Assembly (NCBI GenBank): GCA_946482345.1
Contig: CAMLRJ010000226.1
Location: forward strand, 1 to 6,083
Direction of reading: 5' to 3'
Origin: an uncultured Cellvibrio sp.
GTDB lineage: Bacteria > Pseudomonadota > Gammaproteobacteria > Pseudomonadales > Cellvibrionaceae
Length of the DNA stretch: 6,083 nt
The notes beneath the pieces were generated by a model. That model saw nothing but the letters and a program-made list of their open reading frames with translations, made no database searches and was not told where the DNA came from. The position numbers and the translations under genes are program-made. Of the stretch, positions 1 to 6,083 are shown piece after piece. Within the stretch, counting starts at the first letter, position 1. The number at the start of each line of letters is the position of its first letter.

Positions 1-1012
1 CATTTTAAATTTATGGGCAGGAGCTGGATCAACAAGAGCCTATTTAGGAATTACTGATCAGTTAAAGTTACCGGTAATACTACCTCCTCTAGATGCCCAA
101 ATTTACATTGCAGATATATCTTTAAAGTTCAATGACAAAATCCATCTCAATACCCAAACCAATCAAACCCTGGAATCCATTGCTCAAGCAATTTTCAAAA
201 GCTGGTTTGTAGATTTTGAACCCGTAAAAGCAAAAATTTCTGTATTAGAATCCGGTGGCACTCGTGAGCAAGCCGAACTCGCTGCTATGAGTGCTATTTC
301 TGGAAAAAGCGAAACTGAACTTGTTCAGATGCAGCAACAAAACCCAGAGCAATATCAACAGCTCGTTGAAACTGCTGCGTTGTTCCCGAGTGCGATGGTG
401 GAGAGTGAGTTGGGGGAAATTCCGGAGGGGTGGGAGGTAAAGGCACTCGATGAAATCGCACATTATCAAAATGGATTGGCTTTACAAAACTTCAGACCTG
501 AAGGTGACGACTATTTGCCAGTCCTCAAAATAGCTCAATTGAAAAAGGGATTTGCGGATGCGGAAGAGAAAGCATCACCCAACATTAAACCGGAATGTAT
601 TGTTGATAACGGCGATATTGTTTTTTCTTGGTCAGGTTCATTAATGGTTGATGTGTGGTGTGGGGGAAAAGTCGCTTTAAATCAACATTTATTTAAGGTG
701 ACATCAAAGGTATATCCTAAATGGGCTTTTTATTGCTTTACAAAACATCACCTTGCTGACTTCCAAAGAATTGCTTCTGATAAAGCTGTAACTATGGGAC
801 ATATCAAGCGAGAGCATTTATCTGGTGCCAAGTGTGCTCTCCCCATGACAGATAAAATTTCATGTTTTACCAGACATATTGAGCCATTACTCGAAAAACA
901 AATTGAGTTACGATTAGAAACTTTCAAATTATCAGAACTCCGCGACTCCCTACTCCCCAAACTCCTCTCTGGTGAAATAAATCTATCTTCAACTGAAGGA
1001 GATAAAAAATGA
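1..1012 (+). CDS. hsdS: Type I restriction-modification specificity subunit HsdS (5'-truncated by window edge)
   Basis: HsdS recognises the bipartite DNA target and holds HsdM and HsdR on it. The reading frame is open from base 2, giving 336 visible residues; a complete HsdS is usually about 400-450, so roughly the first quarter is missing. Visible residues 1-33 look like the tail of target-recognition domain 1 (a GSTRAYLG stretch, then LPVILPPLDAQ). Residues 54-78 are the hallmark central conserved region (NQTLESIAQAIFKSWFVDF). A variable linker with AAMSAISGK leads to SELGEIPEGW (bases 404-433), the typical entry to target-recognition domain 2. This domain runs to about base 890 and includes TMGHIKREHLSGAK. 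The C-terminus carries the conserved helix LSELRDSLLPKLLSGEI. The ATG at 287 lies inside the conserved linker and is not the true start. The stop overlaps the next start by 4 bases. The family call is essentially certain; the recognised sequence cannot be read from the protein. Confidence 0.96.
   Translation, partial: ILNLWAGAGSTRAYLGITDQLKLPVILPPLDAQIYIADISLKFNDKIHLNTQTNQTLESIAQAIFKSWFVDFEPVKAKISVLESGGTREQAELAAMSAISGKSETELVQMQQQNPEQYQQLVETAALFPSAMVESELGEIPEGWEVKALDEIAHYQNGLALQNFRPEGDDYLPVLKIAQLKKGFADAEEKASPNIKPECIVDNGDIVFSWSGSLMVDVWCGGKVALNQHLFKVTSKVYPKWAFYCFTKHHLADFQRIASDKAVTMGHIKREHLSGAKCALPMTDKISCFTRHIEPLLEKQIELRLETFKLSELRDSLLPKLLSGEINLSSTEGDKK
995..1001 (+). promoter_or_regulatory. Ribosome binding site for the SIR2 gene, inside hsdS
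   Basis: GAAGGAG lies 7 bases before the ATG at 1009 and sits within the last codons of hsdS. The ATG overlaps the hsdS stop as ATGA (1009-1012). This strong, well-spaced site fixes the SIR2 start and indicates translational coupling. Confidence 0.8.
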
Positions 1013-2226
1013 CTAAACGATGGCAAGGATTAGCAGATACTGTGCAGAAATTTAAACGCACAGTTAAAGAAGAACTTGATTCCAATAATGAAGGCTTTCA
1101 TTCTGTTTTAAATGGTGAAGAACCTATATCGTTTTATGGATTAGCATCAACTACGGATGAACCCAACCTATATATGGTTGACCCGAGTGATGTTTTATTC
1201 TGGCATGACCCCACTGCATATCTTGATGAGTTGGAGCGATGGAATGGCCAAACCATTCTGGAAAAACATAGCGAAGCTGAAGAGTTTCTAAAACGAAGTG
1301 ACCAAGCTAATATTTTCAACAGACTTGTTGAATCAATGCGACGTAATCGTATAGCACCTTTTGTTGGTGCAGGCCTCTCTTCTCCATGTGGCTACCCACT
1401 CTGGGGAACCGCACTGCAAGATATTATTAAAAAGCTTGAAGGTGTTTCTTCTTCTGACGAACGAGCGATGATTCCACCTTTACCTTTTCTAGCTGAAATT
1501 AAGAATTGTATAAATCAGCGAAACTATCTTGAAGCTGCCGAATTACTTTATACCAATCATAAAACACAGCTAGACAATTTCGTTTTAAACAAATTTGATG
1601 GCGCGAAGAAAAAGGAAATAGTCGGTCCAATTCAGTTATTACCAAGATTTGCCAATGGCTGCATAATTACGACTAATTTTGACCAACTTATCGAGCATAT
1701 CTATGAGAATGAGAACATGCCAATTTCAGGTTATATGCATGGATTTCAATCCCAAAATCAGTTTGTTCCAAGACTAATACATGGTGACCGGTGTATTTTG
1801 AAACTTCATGGCGATTACAACAGCTCTGAAACTTATATTTTTTCAAAATCTCAATATGACCAAGCATATGGACAGAATAGTCCCGATTACACAAAACCTC
1901 TAGCGAAGGTACTTAGGCAAATATTTATTAGCCATTCATTATTATTTTTAGGCTGCAGTTTAGAACAAGATAGAACGATTGATGTATTCAAAGATATAGT
2001 TAACTCAAATGCATTTGATATACCCGAACACTATGCATTTCTGTCTTTACCACGCAACCATAACTCCAAAATCGAAAAGGAAAATTTTCTCGATTCCATA
2101 AAAATAAAACCTATTTGGTATGAAGTATCGACAGATAACGAAGGTATTCAAGATCGATCGTTGTTAGAAAAAATATTACGTTTTGCTATAGATTGCTCAT
2201 CTGGTGTAACGTCTTTTAGGGGATAA
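1009..2226 (+). CDS. SIR2-like (SIR2_2-type) NAD-binding protein, candidate defence NADase
   Basis: 405 residues. The Sir2 Rossmann core is visible in order: FVGAGLS with GAGLS at residues 120-124 (NAD-binding loop), TTNFD at 221-225 (N223 matches the conserved Asn), KLHGD at 265-269 (H267 matches the catalytic His), and LGCSL ending at 318. There are no CxxC pairs, so the zinc site of canonical protein deacetylases is absent. This fits the bacterial SIR2-like group whose characterised members (ThsA of Thoeris, DSR proteins, the SIR2 of SIR2-HerA) hydrolyse NAD+ during phage infection. Residues 1-110 match no domain I recognise; they contain an amphipathic, probably helical start and an aromatic/acidic stretch (residues 58-85). 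No signal peptide or membrane segment is seen, so it is probably cytosolic. It is embedded between hsdS and hsdR, overlaps hsdS by 4 bases and lies 2 bases before the AlbA_2 gene. The SIR2 fold is clear; NADase activity and a defence role are inferred. Confidence 0.9.
   Translation: MTKRWQGLADTVQKFKRTVKEELDSNNEGFHSVLNGEEPISFYGLASTTDEPNLYMVDPSDVLFWHDPTAYLDELERWNGQTILEKHSEAEEFLKRSDQANIFNRLVESMRRNRIAPFVGAGLSSPCGYPLWGTALQDIIKKLEGVSSSDERAMIPPLPFLAEIKNCINQRNYLEAAELLYTNHKTQLDNFVLNKFDGAKKKEIVGPIQLLPRFANGCIITTNFDQLIEHIYENENMPISGYMHGFQSQNQFVPRLIHGDRCILKLHGDYNSSETYIFSKSQYDQAYGQNSPDYTKPLAKVLRQIFISHSLLFLGCSLEQDRTIDVFKDIVNSNAFDIPEHYAFLSLPRNHNSKIEKENFLDSIKIKPIWYEVSTDNEGIQDRSLLEKILRFAIDCSSGVTSFRG
2218..2223 (+). 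promoter_or_regulatory. Ribosome binding site for the AlbA_2-ATPase gene
   Basis: AGGGGA ends 5 bases before the ATG at 2229 and lies in the final codons of the SIR2 gene, whose TAA stop is at 2224-2226. The 2-base intergenic gap and this site support the chosen start and co-translation of the two genes. Confidence 0.75.
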
Positions 2227-2228
2227 TA

Positions 2229-4103
2229 ATGATTAATATCGATTCACTGGAAGACATAGAAGCCCTACGCGAAAGCCAGGAAGTAGAATGCAAGCTGGCT
2301 CAAGGTCGTGACGGCAAAGGAGCTTTACCGAATGATATATGGGAAACCTATAGTGCATTTGCAAATACCGAAGGTGGTGATATTTTTCTTGGATTAAAAG
2401 AAAATAAAGACCATACATTCGAATTCCCTGGAGTTGAAAATACCGAAAAAGTATTAAATGAATTTTGGAATGCAACTAATAACCCACAAAAAATCAGCTG
2501 CAATATAGTCACCAAAAATCATGTCAGAGTTCTGGAAGTTAATGAAAAAAAACTGATCCAGATTCATGTACCTAAAGCCAGCCGTAAACAACGTCCTGTT
2601 TTTATAAACAATAACCCACTAACAGGTACTTACAAACGTTTTGGCAGTGCTGACATGCTTGTCTCGAAAGAGATTTGCAGCCGCATGCTTGCAGAACAAG
2701 TCGAAGACAGCCGTGATACAGAAATATTGCGCGGTTGGAATATTGAGGATCTCGATATTGAAAGTGTTAACGCTTACCGAAATATGTACAGCGCGAGGCA
2801 GCCCGATCACCCTTGGAATAAAGTTGATTTAAACGAATTTTTATTTCAAATAGGTGCATGGAATAAAGACAGACAAGCCGGTTATGACGGAGTAACGCGT
2901 GCAGGGCTGCTGATGTTTGGCAAATATCGCCCAATCATGGACGCATTTCCAAATTACATGGTGGATTATCAAGAACGTCCCGAGGCAAAAACAGAAGCTC
3001 GATGGATTGATCGTGTTGTACCAGATGGCACCTGGTCTGGAAATTTATTCGATTTCTATAACAAAGTTATTCGTAAATTAACTGCTGATTTAAAAATTCC
3101 CTTTGTGCTTATTGGGGATACACGGCAAGACGACACTTTAGTTCACAAAGCCCTACGCGAGGCACTGGTGAATACCTTGATTCATGCCGACTATACTGAA
3201 CGCGCATCTGTTTTAATTGTTAAGCGCCCTGACATGTTCGGATTCCGTAATCCAGGCCTCATGAGAGTTTCATTGGAAGAAGCAATGGAAGGTGGCCAAA
3301 GTGATTGTCGCAATCGTTTACTTCAAAGTATGTTTCGCTTCATTGGGCTTGGTGAAAATGCGGGTTCAGGACTCAGTAAAATTTTTGATGGCTGGAAAAG
3401 CCAGCATTGGCGCAAGCCGCTCATTAAGGAAAAAAGCGTTCCGTCCGAGCAAACCTTAATGGAGCTTCATACACTTAGCTTGGTTCCTGAAAAAATTCTT
3501 GATGATTTACGAATTTATTTTGATTCAGATGTTTTTAACAACCTAAGTGAATATGAACGATTGATTCTGGTAACTGCAAAAATTGAAAAAACCGTTGACC
3601 ACAAACGAATGATGCAAATTTTGGATATTCACCCTAGAGATTTATCGAACCTACTGAGCGGTCTTGTCAGTAAACACCTCTTGTATCAAGAAGGTATGGG
3701 ACGTGGGACTATTTATTTCCTTGGCGAAACTCGAATAGATGATGCTTTTGAGGCCTTTGTCGCAAAAGACAGCGAAGATAGCTCTGGGGGTTTGGGGGTT
3801 AGCTCTGGGGGTTTAAAGGCGAGCTCTGGGGGTTTGAACAAACTTCAGACAATAGCCGAACCAGTTGCATCCAAGCGTAAGGCATCCAAAGAGCTAGTTA
3901 CCGACACAATTTTACAGTTATGCACACTCCAGCCTTGCTCTCTAGACGAATTATCAAAATTGCTCAATCGCTCACCAAACGTAATTCGGAAGGACTACCT
4001 ACAACCAATGGTTCAGTCCCGGAAACTCAAATATCGTTTTCCAACCATCCCAAATCATCCAGAACAAGGTTATATAACAGTTGAAGGGGAACCAGAAGTA
4101 TGA
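2229..4103 (+). CDS. AlbA_2 (Schlafen-like) and GHKL-type ATPase domain protein with winged-helix C-terminus
   Basis: 624 residues. Domains in order: an N-terminal AlbA_2/divergent-AAA domain, residues about 10-150, with its two signature blocks (ESQEVECK, residues 15-22, and AFANTEGGDIFLGL, 43-56); a HATPase_c_4 domain with the N-box-like EALVNTLIHADY (311-322, Asn315 the likely Mg-ATP ligand), FRNPG (339-343) and glycine-rich GENAGSGLSKI (375-385); a winged helix at about 439-499 ending GRGTIYFL; a low-complexity linker of three SSGGL heptads (518-538); and a second helix-turn-helix near 550-624 with the family's usual YLQPMV and NHPEQGYI ending. Such proteins are often labelled RecG-like, but no helicase motifs are present. 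Schlafen-type AlbA_2 domains bind or cut RNA or DNA; the C-terminal domains suggest DNA binding. Homologous architectures are known beside type I restriction genes, e.g. R-linked ORFs in Campylobacter (from memory). Probably cytosolic. Its activity is unknown; sensor or regulator for the SIR2 protein is a guess. The stop overlaps the hsdR start. Confidence 0.9.
   Translation: MINIDSLEDIEALRESQEVECKLAQGRDGKGALPNDIWETYSAFANTEGGDIFLGLKENKDHTFEFPGVENTEKVLNEFWNATNNPQKISCNIVTKNHVRVLEVNEKKLIQIHVPKASRKQRPVFINNNPLTGTYKRFGSADMLVSKEICSRMLAEQVEDSRDTEILRGWNIEDLDIESVNAYRNMYSARQPDHPWNKVDLNEFLFQIGAWNKDRQAGYDGVTRAGLLMFGKYRPIMDAFPNYMVDYQERPEAKTEARWIDRVVPDGTWSGNLFDFYNKVIRKLTADLKIPFVLIGDTRQDDTLVHKALREALVNTLIHADYTERASVLIVKRPDMFGFRNPGLMRVSLEEAMEGGQSDCRNRLLQSMFRFIGLGENAGSGLSKIFDGWKSQHWRKPLIKEKSVPSEQTLMELHTLSLVPEKILDDLRIYFDSDVFNNLSEYERLILVTAKIEKTVDHKRMMQILDIHPRDLSNLLSGLVSKHLLYQEGMGRGTIYFLGETRIDDAFEAFVAKDSEDSSGGLGVSSGGLKASSGGLNKLQTIAEPVASKRKASKELVTDTILQLCTLQPCSLDELSKLLNRSPNVIRKDYLQPMVQSRKLKYRFPTIPNHPEQGYITVEGEPEV
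3780..3842 (+). repeat. Three-copy 21-bp in-frame tandem repeat (SSGGLxx linker)
   Basis: The 14-base core AGCTCTGGGGGTTT occurs exactly at 3780-3793, 3801-3814 and 3822-3835, each followed by 7 variable bases, giving a strict 21-base period. It encodes SSGGLGV, SSGGLKA and SSGGLNK, a flexible Gly/Ser linker between the two DNA-binding-like domains of the AlbA_2 protein. Because the unit is seven codons, copy-number change would alter linker length without breaking the frame. Confidence 0.92.
4085..4090 (+). promoter_or_regulatory. Ribosome binding site for hsdR, inside the AlbA_2-ATPase gene
   Basis: AGGGGA lies 9 bases before the ATG at 4100, within the last codons of the upstream gene. 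The ATG overlaps that gene's TGA stop as ATGA (4100-4103). HsdR translation is therefore probably coupled to that of the accessory gene. Confidence 0.7.
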
Positions 4104-6083
4104 TCACCGAAGATCAATTGGAGCAACTTGCCCTTACCTGGTTTAGCAATATAGGTTGGGAGGTTTTGAATGGGCCGGATATTGCGCATGATGGCAGCCG
4201 CCCTTTGCGAAAAGATTATCAACAGATTGTTCTTGAGCCGTTGTTGGAAGCGCACTTTAAGCAGTTGAATCCACATTTGCCTGAATCTTGTTACGAACAG
4301 GTGATCACCAAAATTACCAAACCCGAAAGTCTGGATTTTATTACCAATAACCGTGCGTTTCATAAATTGCTTTTGGATGGTGTTCCTGTTGAATATAAAC
4401 GTGATGATCAACAGGTATTTGATCATGCATTTTTGGTGGATTTCACTCACGTAACGCGCAACCAGTTTACGGTTGTTAAGCAATTCACTATTACTGGCAC
4501 CAAGCAGCCACGCCGCCCTGATCTGGTTTGTTTTATTAATGGCTTACCATTTGCTGTATTGGAATTGAAAAATCCTGCTAATGAAAATACAGATGTGTGG
4601 GACGCCTTTAATCAGCTACAAACTTACAAAGACGAAATCGCCGATTTATTTATTTTTAACGAAGCACTAGTAATTAGCGATGGTTTTATTGCGCGTGTTG
4701 GCTCACTCACAGCGGATGAAGAGCGTTTCTTACCTTGGAAAACCATCAAAAGCGAAGATGATAAACCTGTATTGGAATGGCAACTGGAAACACTGGTACG
4801 CGGATTTTTTGAACCGGAATTGTTTTTAGATTACATACGTTTCTTTGTGCTGTTTGAAAGCGATGGTGAGCGTGTTGTAAAAAAAATTGCTGGTTACCAT
4901 CAATTTCATGCGGTACGTGAAGCTGTGCGAGCAACTGTTATTGCCGCAAAAGACATTAATGGCATTGCAGAAAAACGTGCGCAGTATGGAGATCAAGTTG
5001 TACCAGGCAGTAAAAAAGCAGGCGTGGTATGGCATACACAAGGTTCAGGAAAAAGTATTTCCATGTGTTGTTACGCAGGTAAATTGCTGCAACAACCGGA
5101 AATGAATAACCCTACATTAGTGGTAGTGACTGATCGCAATGATTTGGATGGACAATTATTTGCTACTTTTTGCAATGCGCAGGAATTATTAAAACAAACA
5201 CCGGTACAAGCCAATGACCGAGATGAATTACGTCGTTTATTAGCAGAGCGTGAATCTGGTGGAATTATTTTTACTACTGTCCAAAAATTTGCGTTGTTGG
5301 AAGGTGAAACTTATCACCCATTACTGAATGGTCGCCACAATATCGTTGTTATTTCTGATGAAGCACATCGTAGCCAATATGGTTTAAAGGCGTCGCTGAC
5401 TAAAGATGGAAATTATAAATTTGGTTATGCCAAACACTTGCGTGATGCATTAATCAATGCATCATTTATTGGTTTTACGGGAACACCAATTGCGCAAGAA
5501 GATAAAGATACTCGTGCAGTTTTTGGCGATTATGTTTCTATTTATGATATTCAGGATGCTGTAGACGATGGTGCAACCGTTCCTATCTATTATGAAAGCC
5601 GCCTTGCAAAGCTGGATTTAAACCACGCTGAAATCCAGGCACTTTCTGATCAGGTAGAAGAAGTTGTTGAAGATGAAGAAGACATTACCAATCGCGAAAA
5701 AACAAAAGGTGAATGGAGCCGACTGGAAAAATTGGTTGGTGCAACACCACGTTTGAAACAAGTTGCGCAAGATTTAATTACACACTTTGAAACGCGTACG
5801 GCTGAATTTGAAGGTAAGGCGATGATTGTGGCGATGAGCCGTGACATTTGCGCACACTTGTACAATGAAATTATTGCCTTACGCCCCGATTGGCATAGCG
5901 ATGATCCAGAAAAAGGTGTTATCAAAGTGGTTATGACAGGTTCTGCTGCTGATAAACCTTTGCTACAACCGCATATCTACAATAAGCAAACTAAAAAACG
6001 TTTTGAGACACGCTTTAAAGATCTGAATGATCCACTCAAATTAGTTATTGTTCGTGATATGTGGTTAACCGGTTTTGATGCAC
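4100..6083 (+). CDS. hsdR: Type I restriction enzyme R subunit HsdR (3'-truncated by window edge)
   Basis: HsdR is the ATP-driven DNA translocase and nuclease of the type I complex. The frame is open from the ATG at 4100 to the window end, giving 661 residues of a protein usually about 950-1100 long. The start is supported by the ATGA overlap, a ribosome binding site and the family-typical opening MITEDQLEQLALTWF, followed by GWEVLNGPDIA. The N-terminal PD-(D/E)XK nuclease shows D141 (in RPDLV), E155-x-K157 (ELKNP) and the type I-specific Q172-x3-Y176. The SF2 motor shows Walker A TQGSGKS (313-319), DEAH (420-423, followed by RSQYG), TGTP (460-463) and, at the cut end, RDMWLTGFDA (652-661). 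All visible catalytic residues are intact and there is no frameshift, so this part looks functional. An acidic segment (about 519-530) lies between the two RecA-like lobes. The missing part should hold the last motor motif and the C-terminal helical domain that docks on HsdM/HsdS. Confidence 0.97.
   Translation, partial: MITEDQLEQLALTWFSNIGWEVLNGPDIAHDGSRPLRKDYQQIVLEPLLEAHFKQLNPHLPESCYEQVITKITKPESLDFITNNRAFHKLLLDGVPVEYKRDDQQVFDHAFLVDFTHVTRNQFTVVKQFTITGTKQPRRPDLVCFINGLPFAVLELKNPANENTDVWDAFNQLQTYKDEIADLFIFNEALVISDGFIARVGSLTADEERFLPWKTIKSEDDKPVLEWQLETLVRGFFEPELFLDYIRFFVLFESDGERVVKKIAGYHQFHAVREAVRATVIAAKDINGIAEKRAQYGDQVVPGSKKAGVVWHTQGSGKSISMCCYAGKLLQQPEMNNPTLVVVTDRNDLDGQLFATFCNAQELLKQTPVQANDRDELRRLLAERESGGIIFTTVQKFALLEGETYHPLLNGRHNIVVISDEAHRSQYGLKASLTKDGNYKFGYAKHLRDALINASFIGFTGTPIAQEDKDTRAVFGDYVSIYDIQDAVDDGATVPIYYESRLAKLDLNHAEIQALSDQVEEVVEDEEDITNREKTKGEWSRLEKLVGATPRLKQVAQDLITHFETRTAEFEGKAMIVAMSRDICAHLYNEIIALRPDWHSDDPEKGVIKVVMTGSAADKPLLQPHIYNKQTKKRFETRFKDLNDPLKLVIVRDMWLTGFDA

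Noticed and set aside
287..1012. A separate 241-residue protein starting at ATG 287
   Set aside because: The frame is open back to base 2 and the upstream part encodes the HsdS central conserved region, so 287 is an internal methionine.
2229..4103. RecG-like ATP-dependent helicase
   Set aside because: No Walker A, DExH or other SF2 motifs are present; the similarity behind that label comes from the HATPase_c_4/AlbA_2 architecture.
1009..4103. Mobile-element insertion between hsdS and hsdR
   Set aside because: No terminal inverted repeats, target duplications or transposase/integrase genes flank the pair, and overlapping start/stop junctions do not look like a transposition scar.
4291..4300. 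Palindrome GGTGATCACC near the start of hsdR as an operator
   Set aside because: It is well inside the coding region, not repeated elsewhere, and no promoter is visible near it.
4070..4483. 137-residue open frame on the - strand
   Set aside because: It lies opposite the conserved start of HsdR and the end of the AlbA_2 gene, has no recognisable motif, and is best explained as a shadow.
5443..5464. 9-bp perfect inverted repeat with a 4-base loop, TGATGCATT / AATGCATCA
   Set aside because: It lies in the middle of hsdR between conserved motor motifs, has no U-tract, and encodes ordinary protein sequence; probably chance.
5650..5925. 91-residue open frame on the - strand
   Set aside because: It is antisense to an intact stretch of hsdR and is low-complexity, serine-rich at its end; a shadow.

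Overview
The window is a single tightly packed run of four genes, all on the + strand: the 3' part of a type I restriction-modification specificity gene (hsdS), a SIR2-family protein, an AlbA_2/Schlafen-like protein with a GHKL-type ATPase domain, and the 5' two thirds of the restriction/translocase subunit gene (hsdR). Both ends are cut: the start of hsdS and the end of hsdR lie outside, and hsdM is probably further upstream. There is no non-coding stretch longer than 2 bases. I see no tRNA, rRNA, CRISPR array, insertion sequence, internal promoter or terminator.

Layout: bases 1-1012 encode HsdS (end of the first target-recognition domain, central conserved spacer, whole second target-recognition domain, C-terminal conserved region). 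Bases 1009-2226 encode the SIR2 protein, 2229-4103 the AlbA_2-ATPase protein, and 4100 onward HsdR (PD-(D/E)XK nuclease followed by an SF2 motor). The junctions are ATGA overlap, 2-base gap, and ATGA overlap. Each downstream start has a purine-rich ribosome binding site inside the preceding gene, so the set looks like one translationally coupled operon.

How the genes may work together: HsdS with HsdM and HsdR would form a classical methylate-or-cleave complex. The two middle genes are not needed for type I restriction. Their position between the specificity and restriction genes is the same as that of prrC, the latent suicide anticodon nuclease, in the EcoprrI locus. SIR2-like domains act as NAD-depleting effectors in several anti-phage systems, and AlbA_2 domains are nucleic-acid-binding or nuclease modules. 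The pair is therefore a reasonable candidate for a second-layer (abortive) defence module tied to the restriction complex. That coupling is inference from position and domains only.

Organism: ribosome binding sites of the GGAG/GGGGA type, AT-leaning codon use and the character of HsdR and HsdS suggest a bacterium of moderate to low GC, perhaps a gammaproteobacterium. The sequence does not allow a firm genus call, and type I loci are often horizontally transferred.
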